Part shown: positions 44,813-53,521 of the stretch, in pieces
How positions within the stretch are numbered: the first letter of the stretch is position 1
How the letters are laid out: every line of letters begins with the position of its first letter
Assembly (NCBI RefSeq): GCF_003386195.1
Contig: NZ_QRDX01000005.1
Location: 98,915 to 162,914, forward strand
Source: Seonamhaeicola aphaedonensis
GTDB taxonomy: Bacteria; Bacteroidota; Bacteroidia; Flavobacteriales; Flavobacteriaceae
DNA length: 64,000 nucleotides
Direction: 5' to 3'
The notes under the pieces: model-generated
The model's input: the letters and a program-made list of their open reading frames with translations, nothing else
Database searches by the model: none
What the model was told of the DNA's origin: nothing
Made by a program: the position numbers and the translations under genes

Positions 44813-47494
44813 ATGTTTAGAAATTTAAAAATTAATAAGGGGTATGTATCCTTCCTTAAAAAAATAATTTATTCTTTAGTTTTTTTAATGGGGCTAGTAA
44901 CGTATGCCCAAAACATTGAAGCACCTTCTTGGGTAGATTTTGCATCTAAAAAGTTAACAGGCAATTTATCTGAAGCTACTTTGAGTGATTTTTCTTATAC
45001 AGGTTACCATTTTTCAGAAAAAGAATTACCAGATGTCTCTAGCTGGAATACGATAAGCGTCACCGATTATGGAGCCATTCCAGATGATACAGGTTATGAT
45101 GATACAGCTATTCAAGCAGCTATTGATGCTGCTGAGGCAAGTAATGAGCCAACCGTTGTGTTTTTTCCAGCGGGTAGGTACATCGTTTCTAGTGAAACAA
45201 CTAAAACGCAACCCATAATTATTAGCGGAAGTCACATTGTATTAAAAGGCGCTGGCAAAGGTGCTGGAGGCACAGAAATTTATGCTGATAAATTCAATGA
45301 AAACAAGTTTGGTAGTGGTTCAACGCATTATCGCTTTATGTTTAAACCATCCAATACAGACTCAAATGACATCACACAGGTAACTGCAGAGATAAAAAAG
45401 GGTGATTTTGAAGTTCAAGTTGCCAGTACTGCTAATCTATCGGTTGGTCAATATGTAGATTTATTTCAAAAAACAACAGATAATCTAGAGGCCAATATGC
45501 CTGGATTAACACCTAATATACGATGGACTATCATTAATAGAGATGGTATTCGTCCTTTTGAAAAACATATCATTACTAAAATATCTGGTAATAAAGTAAC
45601 CTTTAAAAATCCTGTTCAGCTAAATATGCCGGTGTCTTCTACAACGGTACTTAAAACTTTTCAAACCATTGAAGAGGTTGGGGTGCAAGATATTTTATTC
45701 ACCAGTGGTTGGAAAGATTATCCGGAAAACTTCGTGCACCACGCCAATGATATTGTAGACTATGCTTGGCAAGCTTTGTTTTTTACAAATGTTGTAAACG
45801 GATGGATTAAAGATTGTCATTTTAAAGATTGGAATGAAGATATTTTTATCGATAGAAGTATGGCGGTAACTGTTAAAAATATCGATATTTCTGGTAAAAG
45901 AGGCCATACTAGTTATTTTTCTAGATACAGTTATGGCGTACTTTTCGAAAATTGTTTTGATAATGCAGATGAAGGTCTAAGTGATGGTAGAAAAGGTATG
46001 TTGCATGGCCCAGGAATGCGTTGGAGTACCACAAGTTCAGTTTTTGTAAATTGTCCCATGCAACCCGACCAATCCATAGATTGTCATGCTTCTCACCCTT
46101 ACGCCAATTTATTGGATAATATTCAGGGTGGAAAGCTTTTAGGTAATGGTGGCGCAGAGACATCTTACCCAAATAGTGGGCCTTATTTAACATTTTGGAA
46201 TTTTAAGCATGATGCTTTTTTTACCACTAGGCTTTACGATTTTTGGTTTATTTCCAACACATCGGAAAGAAGAACGCATACCTTCCCAAATCCTATTTTT
46301 GTTGGTTTTCAGCCTGGTCCAGGAGAGACGATTTATTTTAAAAATGAAGGTTTGGATGAGTTGCGGGGACAACAAGTATATCCTAATTCATTATTTGATG
46401 CGCAATTGCAGTTACGATTTTATAATAGGTACATGTCGGCGTCGTCATCTAAAATGAATGCCGAAGCCAAATTGGCGAATGATGATGAAGATGCTACATT
46501 TTGGGAATCTGAAAATGCTGGTGCTGGAGAATGGTTGATGTTGGATTTAGGTATTAATAAAACGGTTAAAGGAATTACCTTAAAAGAGGCTTCTTCACGA
46601 ATTAAAGATTGGACATTAGATTATTGGAATGGCAGTCAATGGGTAGAACTTGTTTCAGATTCTGAAATAGGTACCGAAAAAACTGTTAATTTTGATCTTA
46701 TTGTTGCACGCAAACTTCGATTTAATATCGTGAATATGTTAGCGGGACAAGAATCTGCTTCGGCTTCAATCACGGCATTTAGTATTGTGCCAGGACCTTT
46801 AGAGTTACCAGCAAATAATTTCACTATCGAAACAATAGGAGAAACATGTGTAGATAAACAAAATGGAAAAGTTATTATTAGTGCTAATGCAACATTTGAC
46901 TACATAGCCACTATTAATGGAGGAACTTACAATTTTAATAATACTACCACCATTGAAAATCTTTCACCAGGAACTTACAGTTTATGTATTACTGTAGATG
47001 GTGAAGAGTTTGAACAGTGTTATGAAGTTACTATTGATGGCGGTGTAAATTTAACTGGTAAAATACAAGTGGTTAAACAATCGGTTGAAGTTTTGGTTGA
47101 TTCTGGTGCTGCTCCTTACACCGTATATAAGAATGGTGAAAAAATATTAGAGACCTATCAATCTCATTTTAATATTGATGTAAATCACGGAGACAATATT
47201 GAAGTTAAAAGTAAGGATGCCTGCCAAGGAAAAATGTCTAAAACCATCAATTTACTTGAAAATCTTAGGGCCTATCCTAATCCATCATCAGGATTATTCG
47301 AAATTTTTGTCCCTAATAACGTAAAAATGGTTGATTTAGAAATCTACAATATGCATTCGCAATTAATTGGTGTAAAAAAACAACAACTTAATTCAGGAAA
47401 ACTTTCTTTAAATATAGAGGACAAGCCAGATGGAATTTACTTTGTAAAAATTAACTTAGAGAAACCGGTTTTTGTTAAATTGATTAAACACTAA
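44813..47494 (+). CDS. T9SS-secreted right-handed beta-helix protein (pectate-lyase-superfamily/DUF4955-like) with discoidin domain
   Basis: An 893-aa secreted protein. After the signal (to about VTYAQ) the pectate-lyase-3 type opening appears: VTDYGAIPDDTGYDDTAIQAAIDAAEA (about 83-110) and FFPAGRYIVSS, then a parallel beta-helix to about 530 with features of DUF4955 proteins. A discoidin (F5/8 type C) domain follows (about 545-655; WESENAGAGEWLMLDLGINKTVKGITL). Residues about 665-815 repeat the module found in the protein at 41900, and a T9SS sorting domain ends the chain (LRAYPNPSSGLFEI ... GIYFVKINLEKPVFVKLIKH). It may be a lyase or hydrolase acting on the same polymer as its neighbour; no catalytic residues can be named with confidence. 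Confidence 0.75.
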   Translation: MFRNLKINKGYVSFLKKIIYSLVFLMGLVTYAQNIEAPSWVDFASKKLTGNLSEATLSDFSYTGYHFSEKELPDVSSWNTISVTDYGAIPDDTGYDDTAIQAAIDAAEASNEPTVVFFPAGRYIVSSETTKTQPIIISGSHIVLKGAGKGAGGTEIYADKFNENKFGSGSTHYRFMFKPSNTDSNDITQVTAEIKKGDFEVQVASTANLSVGQYVDLFQKTTDNLEANMPGLTPNIRWTIINRDGIRPFEKHIITKISGNKVTFKNPVQLNMPVSSTTVLKTFQTIEEVGVQDILFTSGWKDYPENFVHHANDIVDYAWQALFFTNVVNGWIKDCHFKDWNEDIFIDRSMAVTVKNIDISGKRGHTSYFSRYSYGVLFENCFDNADEGLSDGRKGMLHGPGMRWSTTSSVFVNCPMQPDQSIDCHASHPYANLLDNIQGGKLLGNGGAETSYPNSGPYLTFWNFKHDAFFTTRLYDFWFISNTSERRTHTFPNPIFVGFQPGPGETIYFKNEGLDELRGQQVYPNSLFDAQLQLRFYNRYMSASSSKMNAEAKLANDDEDATFWESENAGAGEWLMLDLGINKTVKGITLKEASSRIKDWTLDYWNGSQWVELVSDSEIGTEKTVNFDLIVARKLRFNIVNMLAGQESASASITAFSIVPGPLELPANNFTIETIGETCVDKQNGKVIISANATFDYIATINGGTYNFNNTTTIENLSPGTYSLCITVDGEEFEQCYEVTIDGGVNLTGKIQVVKQSVEVLVDSGAAPYTVYKNGEKILETYQSHFNIDVNHGDNIEVKSKDACQGKMSKTINLLENLRAYPNPSSGLFEIFVPNNVKMVDLEIYNMHSQLIGVKKQQLNSGKLSLNIEDKPDGIYFVKINLEKPVFVKLIKH

Positions 47495-47552
47495 TTTAAA
47501 TATTAAAACTATTCTTGCCCAGAGTAGTTTATATAAAAAATTTAGAGCATTT

Positions 47553-47590
47553 AAAAGCCATAGAGTTTTAAACTTTATGGCTTTTTCTTT
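47553..47590 (+). terminator. Terminator after the T9SS enzyme operon
   Basis: A 16-nt arm AAAAGCCATAGAGTTT (47553-47568) pairs with AAACTTTATGGCTTTT (47570-47585, one G-U pair; the innermost bases form the loop), followed by a T-rich stretch. It ends the 41.9-47.5 kb unit. Confidence 0.8.
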
Positions 47591-47605
47591 TAGAAAAATA
47601 GACTT

Positions 47606-47651
47606 GCAGTAAAGAGCAGGATGAACACCTTTTTTTTAAATGATAGATTTA
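47606..47651 (+). promoter_or_regulatory. PUL promoter 10: CAGT-N6-CAGGATG-N20-TAGATTTA
   Basis: AGCAGGATG (47615-47623) has GCAGT 10 bp upstream (47606-47610), and TAGATTTA (47644-47651) starts exactly 20 nt after the motif. The gene start at 47679 is 28 nt after the box. One mismatch (final G) from the consensus. Confidence 0.68.
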
Positions 47652-47678
47652 AGAAATTAAAACTTAGATTATTATCAA

Positions 47679-49856
47679 ATGAGAAAATTTACCCTCCAAA
47701 CTTTCATTATTATTTGCTTATTACAATCTCTTTTACTCCCTTCCTGCAGCCATAAAGAAAATATAGTTAAAGTTGTTACACATTCTGATGCACTTCAGGT
47801 TTCATTTGCTTTACAGGATGTAGAATTGGCTTTAGGTTCTCAATATCGGCTTGCTAATGCAGAATTTGTAGATAATGCAGATATAGTGTTGTCTATAAAA
47901 AAAATGGATACATTAAAGCCTGAAGGTTTCAAAATTGATAAAACAAAAAGCATACTAGAGGTTATTGGCTATGACGAAGCAGGATTGATGTATGGTACTT
48001 TAGAACTGGCGGAGCAGATTAAATTATATGGACTTGACGGTATAAAATCGATGGTTCGTAACCCGTATTTAGAAATGCGAGGGCCTAAATTTAATATCCC
48101 CCTAGATGTACGCACACCAAGTTACACCGATGTTTGTGATGCGGCTCAATTCAATATACCACACATGTGGGATTTCAGCTTTTGGAAAGACTATATCGAT
48201 ACCATGGCACGCTACCGTTATAATTATATTTCACTGTGGAGCTTGCATCCGTTTCCGTCGTTGGTGAAAGTGCCCGGATATGAAGAAATTGCGCTAGATG
48301 ATGTACAACGTTCAACAATAGATTGGGAGGAGCATTATAATCTCATGGGTATTGGTTTTGATGCTCCAGAAATTTTAGAAAATGTCGAAGTTTTAAAAAG
48401 AATTACCATAGATGAGAAAATTGAGTTTTGGAAAAAAGTAATGGCCTACGGAAAGCGCAGGAACATTGATTTTCATATAATCACATGGAATATTTTTGAT
48501 TATGGCACACAAGGGAAATATGGCATAACCGACGATAGAGATAATGAAATTACCAAGGACTACTTTAGAAAAAGTATTAAGCAATTGTTTGTTACCTATC
48601 CAGATTTAGCGGGTATTGGTTTGACAACAGGAGAGAACATGAAAGGTGCTAATCATGAGGAGCGTGAAGATTGGGCTTATGACACTTATGGCCTTGGTAT
48701 TTTAGATGCCGCCAAAGAAATGCCTGAAAGACAGTTTAAATTTATCCACCGGCAACACCAATCTGGTGCTAAAGAAATTGCTGAAAAATTTAAGGCGGTT
48801 GTTGAGGCTGAAAATGTAGAATTTTTGTTCTGTTTCAAATATGCTAAAGCCCATGTGTATAGTGCAACACAACAACCGTATCATGAAAATGCCAATTATT
48901 TAGAGCAAATTGAAGGTATGAAAACCTTATGGGGTTTGCGTAATGATGACACCTTTTACTTCAGGTGGGGCGCTCCCGATTTCACACGGGAGTTTATTAA
49001 CAATTTACCCTATGAAGATGTCGCAAAAGGAATTTATTTTGGTTCTGACCAGTGGATTTGGGGGCGAGATTTTTTAACTATAGCACCAGAAACACACAAC
49101 CAGATTGAGGTTGAAAAACATTGGTATCAATGGCTATTATGGGGCAGATTAAGTTATGATCCTTCCATATCAAATGACCGCTTTAAGGATATATTGGCAA
49201 GTCGATTTCCTGATATAGATGCTAATAAATTGTTTTCTGCATGGCAAAATGCTTCTATGGTGTATCCTATTACAACCGGATTTCACTGGGGAAGTCTCGA
49301 TTTTCAATGGTATATTGAAGGATGTAAGAGTCGGCCAAGTCAAGCAGAAAACGAAACTGGGTTTCATGATGTAAATCGTTTCATCTCTCTGGGTGTACAT
49401 CCAAAATCAGGAAATCAATCCATTCCAGATTATGTAAAAATGGTTTCCAACGGAAGTACTACCCCTTTAAAAACACCTTTACAGGTTTCAACAGAACTTC
49501 AAAAAGTATCAAATAGTGCATTAATAGATATTGAAGAATTTAAGGATATCCAGAATAAGGAATTGCAATTCACTTTAAACGATATTCAAACCGTTTCGTT
49601 TTTGGGGAAGTACTATGCCCATAAAATTGAAGGTGCCACTTATTTAGCGTTATTTCGAGATTCCAATAAAAACGAGTATCAAGAATTATCGGTAAAAGCT
49701 TTAGAGAATGCTCTTAAATTTTGGAACCAATATGTCGAGCAAGCCATGTTACAAAATCATAACCCTTTGTGGACCAACAGAGTGGGCATAGTAGATTGGA
49801 AACAAATTACGGAATGGGTAAAACAAGATATCGAAATCGCAAAATATGAGCAGTAA
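47679..49856 (+). CDS. Alpha-glucuronidase-like glycoside hydrolase, copy B, lipoprotein
   Basis: A 725-aa lipoprotein (LLPSC, Cys23). The N-domain holds IGYDEAGLMYGTLELAEQI (about 97-115), followed by a TIM-barrel: FWKDYIDTMARYRYNYISLWSLHPFPSLV, FHIITWNIFDYG, LAGIGLTTGENMKG (Glu319, possible catalytic acid) and FYFRWGAPDF. It pairs with the downstream DUF1593 gene, and the pair is repeated at 51362-55090. Copy C shares the same motif order (LWNLHPF, YMVNWNIF, LGITLGEGMGG, ILRWGQPDF). Glucuronidase activity is inferred from fold resemblance and the uronate-rich target. Confidence 0.68.
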   Translation: MRKFTLQTFIIICLLQSLLLPSCSHKENIVKVVTHSDALQVSFALQDVELALGSQYRLANAEFVDNADIVLSIKKMDTLKPEGFKIDKTKSILEVIGYDEAGLMYGTLELAEQIKLYGLDGIKSMVRNPYLEMRGPKFNIPLDVRTPSYTDVCDAAQFNIPHMWDFSFWKDYIDTMARYRYNYISLWSLHPFPSLVKVPGYEEIALDDVQRSTIDWEEHYNLMGIGFDAPEILENVEVLKRITIDEKIEFWKKVMAYGKRRNIDFHIITWNIFDYGTQGKYGITDDRDNEITKDYFRKSIKQLFVTYPDLAGIGLTTGENMKGANHEEREDWAYDTYGLGILDAAKEMPERQFKFIHRQHQSGAKEIAEKFKAVVEAENVEFLFCFKYAKAHVYSATQQPYHENANYLEQIEGMKTLWGLRNDDTFYFRWGAPDFTREFINNLPYEDVAKGIYFGSDQWIWGRDFLTIAPETHNQIEVEKHWYQWLLWGRLSYDPSISNDRFKDILASRFPDIDANKLFSAWQNASMVYPITTGFHWGSLDFQWYIEGCKSRPSQAENETGFHDVNRFISLGVHPKSGNQSIPDYVKMVSNGSTTPLKTPLQVSTELQKVSNSALIDIEEFKDIQNKELQFTLNDIQTVSFLGKYYAHKIEGATYLALFRDSNKNEYQELSVKALENALKFWNQYVEQAMLQNHNPLWTNRVGIVDWKQITEWVKQDIEIAKYEQ

Positions 49857-49857
49857 T

Positions 49858-51351
49858 ATGAAGGTTTTAAAAATAATAGTACTTGGCTTTTTGATTGGTT
49901 TCGGGCCGTATGCATTGAGTCAATCTTCAAAGCACCGATTGGTGATTTTGGCCGATATGGGTAACGAACCCGATGAGGAACAGCAAATGGCTCACATGCT
50001 CATGTGTTCCAATGAATTTGACCTTGAAGGACTTATTGCAGTGAGCGGAAAGTATTTACATAACAAGCATAGATTGGTTGAAAGACAAAGGCTATATCCA
50101 GATTTGTTTGAAAATCTTATTGATGGTTATGAAAAGGTTTTTGAAAACTTGAAAATACATACCAAAGGTTATCCAGAACCAGCCTACTTAAGAACCATTG
50201 GGGCCTCAGGGCAACCTGGATATGGTATGGGCGATGTTGGAGATGGAAAAAGTACCAAAGGGTCGGAGTTATTAATTGATATTTTTAAAAAGGAGGACTC
50301 ACGTTTAATTTATATTGTGGTGAATGCAGGTTCTAACACATTAGCGCAAGCATTAAATGATTTTAAGGCGAGTCATTCGGAAGAGACCTTGAATAATGTG
50401 TTAAAAAAACTGAGGGTGTTTGAAAATGGTGCACAAGATGACGCAGGGGCTTGGATTTGCGCCAATTATCCTGACATTCATTGGACACGAAGTAACTATC
50501 AAACCTATGCCTATGGTGGGCCTGCTTGGGCTTGGGGAAATGACCCTGATGCCGATAAAAAAGGGCCTCACACGTGGAAACCCTACGCCTATAACGCCAC
50601 AGGGCAACATCAATGGGTACTAGAGCATATCAAAAACCATGGAGCCTTAGGGAGATTATTTCCTTTGAGAGAAACACCAACGGGTAGACTGGCCTTTATT
50701 GAAGGCGGAGGGACTATTCCTTGGTTGGGGCTTATACATCAAGGATTATCTGATATAAGTCAACCCAGTTGGGGTAGTTGGAGTGGTAGATTTTCAGAAA
50801 AACCGATTAAAAATGTACCCTCAAGACATGAAAGTGTAAGAGTTGATGAGGAGGCATACGGTGATTATTATTTATTTACCGAAGTTTCAGATGTTTGGAA
50901 AGACCCAGAAACCAATCTAGTGTATAATTCAATTTATGCACCTGTTTGGAGGTGGCGGCAAGCTTACTATAACGATTTTCAAGCCAGAATGGATTGGTGT
51001 GTGGCTTCTTTTGAAAAAGCCAATCATCATCCAGTAGCCTCAATAAATGGGGATAACACAGAAAAAATTCATTTTATACCAATCACTTCTGGAGATACTA
51101 TTTCATTGGATGCTTCTGGTTCTTTAGACCCAGATGCCGATAATCTAACCTATAAATGGTGGGTTTATAGAGAGGCAGGAACTTACAAAGGAAATACACA
51201 ATTAATTAAGAACCCTACACAGGCTATTACTGAGATTGTAGCTCCAGAGGATGCTTCAGGTAAAACCATTCATGTTATTCTTGAAATTGAAGACAATAAT
51301 AGTATTGCTTCATTGCACGATTATAGGCGCATTATTTTAACCGTTGAATAA
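49858..51351 (+). CDS. DUF1593 / Sde0182-like protein (copy 2)
   Basis: Begun at the ATG at 49858, one base after the upstream stop, which gives the signal MKVLKIIVLGFLIGFGPYALSQ; an ATG at 49846 inside the previous gene would add four polar residues. The 497-aa protein has the nucleoside-hydrolase-like ILADMGNEPDEEQQM near residue 30, GSNTLAQALNDF, IEGGGTIPWLGLIHQGLSD, and the Ig-like C-terminal domain (LDASGSLDPDADNLTYKWWVYREAG). Closely related to copies at 7108 and 53522, but exported with a standard signal peptide instead of a lipobox. Translationally close to its partner gene, implying matched amounts of the two proteins. Confidence 0.82.
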   Translation: MKVLKIIVLGFLIGFGPYALSQSSKHRLVILADMGNEPDEEQQMAHMLMCSNEFDLEGLIAVSGKYLHNKHRLVERQRLYPDLFENLIDGYEKVFENLKIHTKGYPEPAYLRTIGASGQPGYGMGDVGDGKSTKGSELLIDIFKKEDSRLIYIVVNAGSNTLAQALNDFKASHSEETLNNVLKKLRVFENGAQDDAGAWICANYPDIHWTRSNYQTYAYGGPAWAWGNDPDADKKGPHTWKPYAYNATGQHQWVLEHIKNHGALGRLFPLRETPTGRLAFIEGGGTIPWLGLIHQGLSDISQPSWGSWSGRFSEKPIKNVPSRHESVRVDEEAYGDYYLFTEVSDVWKDPETNLVYNSIYAPVWRWRQAYYNDFQARMDWCVASFEKANHHPVASINGDNTEKIHFIPITSGDTISLDASGSLDPDADNLTYKWWVYREAGTYKGNTQLIKNPTQAITEIVAPEDASGKTIHVILEIEDNNSIASLHDYRRIILTVE

Positions 51352-51361
51352 TTTTAACTTT

Positions 51362-53518
51362 ATGAAGTTTATCAAAAAAAAGCTACCCTTTAAAATTGTT
51401 GCAACCTTTGTGCTACTTCTATGCATAGGATGTGAAAAAGAATCATCTTTCACTATTAATATCCAAAATACTATCAATGCCCCACAAGTATTACATGGTA
51501 TTAATAAGTTGACGGATTTCGCAGAAAAAAATACTGTTACCATAGCCCAAAATAATGATGCTTTAATCATAAAAACGGTCTTGGATTCTTCAGCCTTAAA
51601 AACAGAAGCCTTTTCCATTAATTCAAATGATAACTTAGTCACGGTAACTGGAGGCGATGCTACTGGCATTATGTACGGACTGTTGGACATTAAAGAACAA
51701 ATAGCATCAGGCAATAAGGCTATTGAAAATAAAGATGAAGCGCCAAATTTGGCATTTAGGGCGCTAAAATTCAATTTGCCATGGGAGGCTTATCGAAGCA
51801 GTAAAACATTAGAAGCGCATACCGAAACTTGTAAGGATACACTGTTTTGGAGGGATTTTTTAGATATGATGGCTGAAAATCGTTTTAACAAGTTAACCTT
51901 GTGGAATTTACATCCATTTAGTAGAATGGTTAAAACCGAAAAGTATCCCGAAGCCTGTAGTCTTTCTGATGAAGAAATGAACAGATGGGAAACGTTATGG
52001 CATACGCTTTTTAGAATGGCTAAAGATCGTGGTATTGAAACCTATATGGTTAACTGGAATATTTTTGTGTCTAAAGAATTTGCTGAACATCACAAGGTGT
52101 CTCATATTTCTATAAAGAAAGAGACTCATGTTGGTGTAGGTGATACTTCTGAAGTTGTTAAAGATTATATGCGCGAATGTGTTAGAGAGACCATTGATAA
52201 ATATCCTAACCTTACAGGTTTAGGAATTACCCTTGGAGAGGGTATGGGCGGAATGACAGCAGAGGAACGTGAAGAATGGATTTTGGAAACAGTGGTAGAA
52301 GGTGCTAGACAAGCCAAACGAAAAATAAAATTTATTCATCGTGTACCACTCTCAGCAGGAACGGGTAGTGGTGGTTCTACAGATGTGTCGGTTGAAAAGT
52401 TAACCCGACGAACATTAGACACTTTAACCTGTTTTGATGGCCCCATAAATATCGAACTGAAATTTAATTGGTCTCACGGCCATTCAACACCAAAATTAGT
52501 AAAAGTACATGGAGGCGAACTTAAGGATACTTATTGGAACCCACTGCCTGAAAACTATTATTTAGCGTGGATGATTCGTAACGAAGATTTTTTCATTCTG
52601 CGTTGGGGACAACCAGATTTTATTAGACAGCATATTGCAGAAAACTTACATCCGTATGTGAATGGCTATTATGTGGGTTCAGAAACTTACATTCCTGCTA
52701 AAGACTATATTACTTCATTAAAAGGCGCTTCTACTACGTATGCTTTTGAAAGGCAATGGATGTTTTATAAAGTTTGGGGGCATTTACTTTATAATCCCGA
52801 TACACCAGATTCTTATTTTATTCAAGCTTTTGAAAATCGTTTTCCAAGTCATGGAAAAGCATTGTTTGAAGCCCAGTCCAAAGCAAGTAAAGTACCATTA
52901 ATTATTGCTTCCTTCTGGAATGCTAAATGGGATTTTACCTTGTATTCCGAAGGTATGTTAGGCTTTAATGATGGGCCACCAGCTGTAAAACTATTGTCAT
53001 TACAAACTTTAGCCAATAGAACACCAATGGACCCAAGGTATACGGGTATTAAGGAATTTGTTGATACAGGAAAGAAGACAGTTTTGGGTAAAATTACACC
53101 CATCCAATTAGCTGATTCATTAAGTGTTTTTTGTAATGAAGCCTTGAGAATAGTGCAACCAATTAATTATGAGACTAATACAGATTTACTTTATGAAAAA
53201 GCCGATATTCAGGCTTGGGCTTATTTGGGGCTTTATTTTTCTGATAAATTGAAATCAGCCGTAGCATATCAACGATATTTAAATACAGAAAAAGAAATAT
53301 TTCATCAAGAGGCTGTGACGTGCTTAGAAAGTGCTACTAAAAATTGGTCAAAATTGGTAGATGTCACCAAACCTGTTTATCAACCTGTTCCTATAGAACA
53401 TAAGGGCTATCGAGTAAAAAGTAATTTGTTCCATTGGTCTATAGTTCAGGAAGAAGTGGAAGCAGAATTGAAATGGTTAAAGATATTAGACCTTAAATCA
53501 ATTAAAGAATTAAACTAA
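51362..53518 (+). CDS. Alpha-glucuronidase-like glycoside hydrolase, copy C, lipoprotein
   Basis: The ATG at 51362, 10 nt after the upstream stop, gives a 718-aa lipoprotein (LLCIGC, Cys24); a TTG at 51344 would overlap the previous gene and is unlikely. The N-domain contains TGGDATGIMYGLLDIKEQI (about 96-114), then the TIM-barrel: FLDMMAENRFNKLTLWNLHPFSRMV, YMVNWNIFVS, LTGLGITLGEGMGG (Glu293), FILRWGQPDF. It is a clear paralogue of copy B, diverged enough that a different linkage or substituent may be recognised. It precedes DUF1593 copy 3 by 3 nt. Confidence 0.68.
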   Translation: MKFIKKKLPFKIVATFVLLLCIGCEKESSFTINIQNTINAPQVLHGINKLTDFAEKNTVTIAQNNDALIIKTVLDSSALKTEAFSINSNDNLVTVTGGDATGIMYGLLDIKEQIASGNKAIENKDEAPNLAFRALKFNLPWEAYRSSKTLEAHTETCKDTLFWRDFLDMMAENRFNKLTLWNLHPFSRMVKTEKYPEACSLSDEEMNRWETLWHTLFRMAKDRGIETYMVNWNIFVSKEFAEHHKVSHISIKKETHVGVGDTSEVVKDYMRECVRETIDKYPNLTGLGITLGEGMGGMTAEEREEWILETVVEGARQAKRKIKFIHRVPLSAGTGSGGSTDVSVEKLTRRTLDTLTCFDGPINIELKFNWSHGHSTPKLVKVHGGELKDTYWNPLPENYYLAWMIRNEDFFILRWGQPDFIRQHIAENLHPYVNGYYVGSETYIPAKDYITSLKGASTTYAFERQWMFYKVWGHLLYNPDTPDSYFIQAFENRFPSHGKALFEAQSKASKVPLIIASFWNAKWDFTLYSEGMLGFNDGPPAVKLLSLQTLANRTPMDPRYTGIKEFVDTGKKTVLGKITPIQLADSLSVFCNEALRIVQPINYETNTDLLYEKADIQAWAYLGLYFSDKLKSAVAYQRYLNTEKEIFHQEAVTCLESATKNWSKLVDVTKPVYQPVPIEHKGYRVKSNLFHWSIVQEEVEAELKWLKILDLKSIKELN

Positions 53519-53521
53519 TAT

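Noticed and set aside
47812-47820. TACAGGATG inside the gene at 47679
   Set aside because: Intragenic and without the -7 box at the fixed distance. The similar match at 29393-29401 in SusC2 also fails.
51344-51361. Upstream TTG start for alpha-glucuronidase-like copy C
   Set aside because: It would overlap the previous gene and spoil the lipoprotein signal; the ATG at 51362 is better. The same reasoning excludes the TTG at 7102 and the GTG at 26515.
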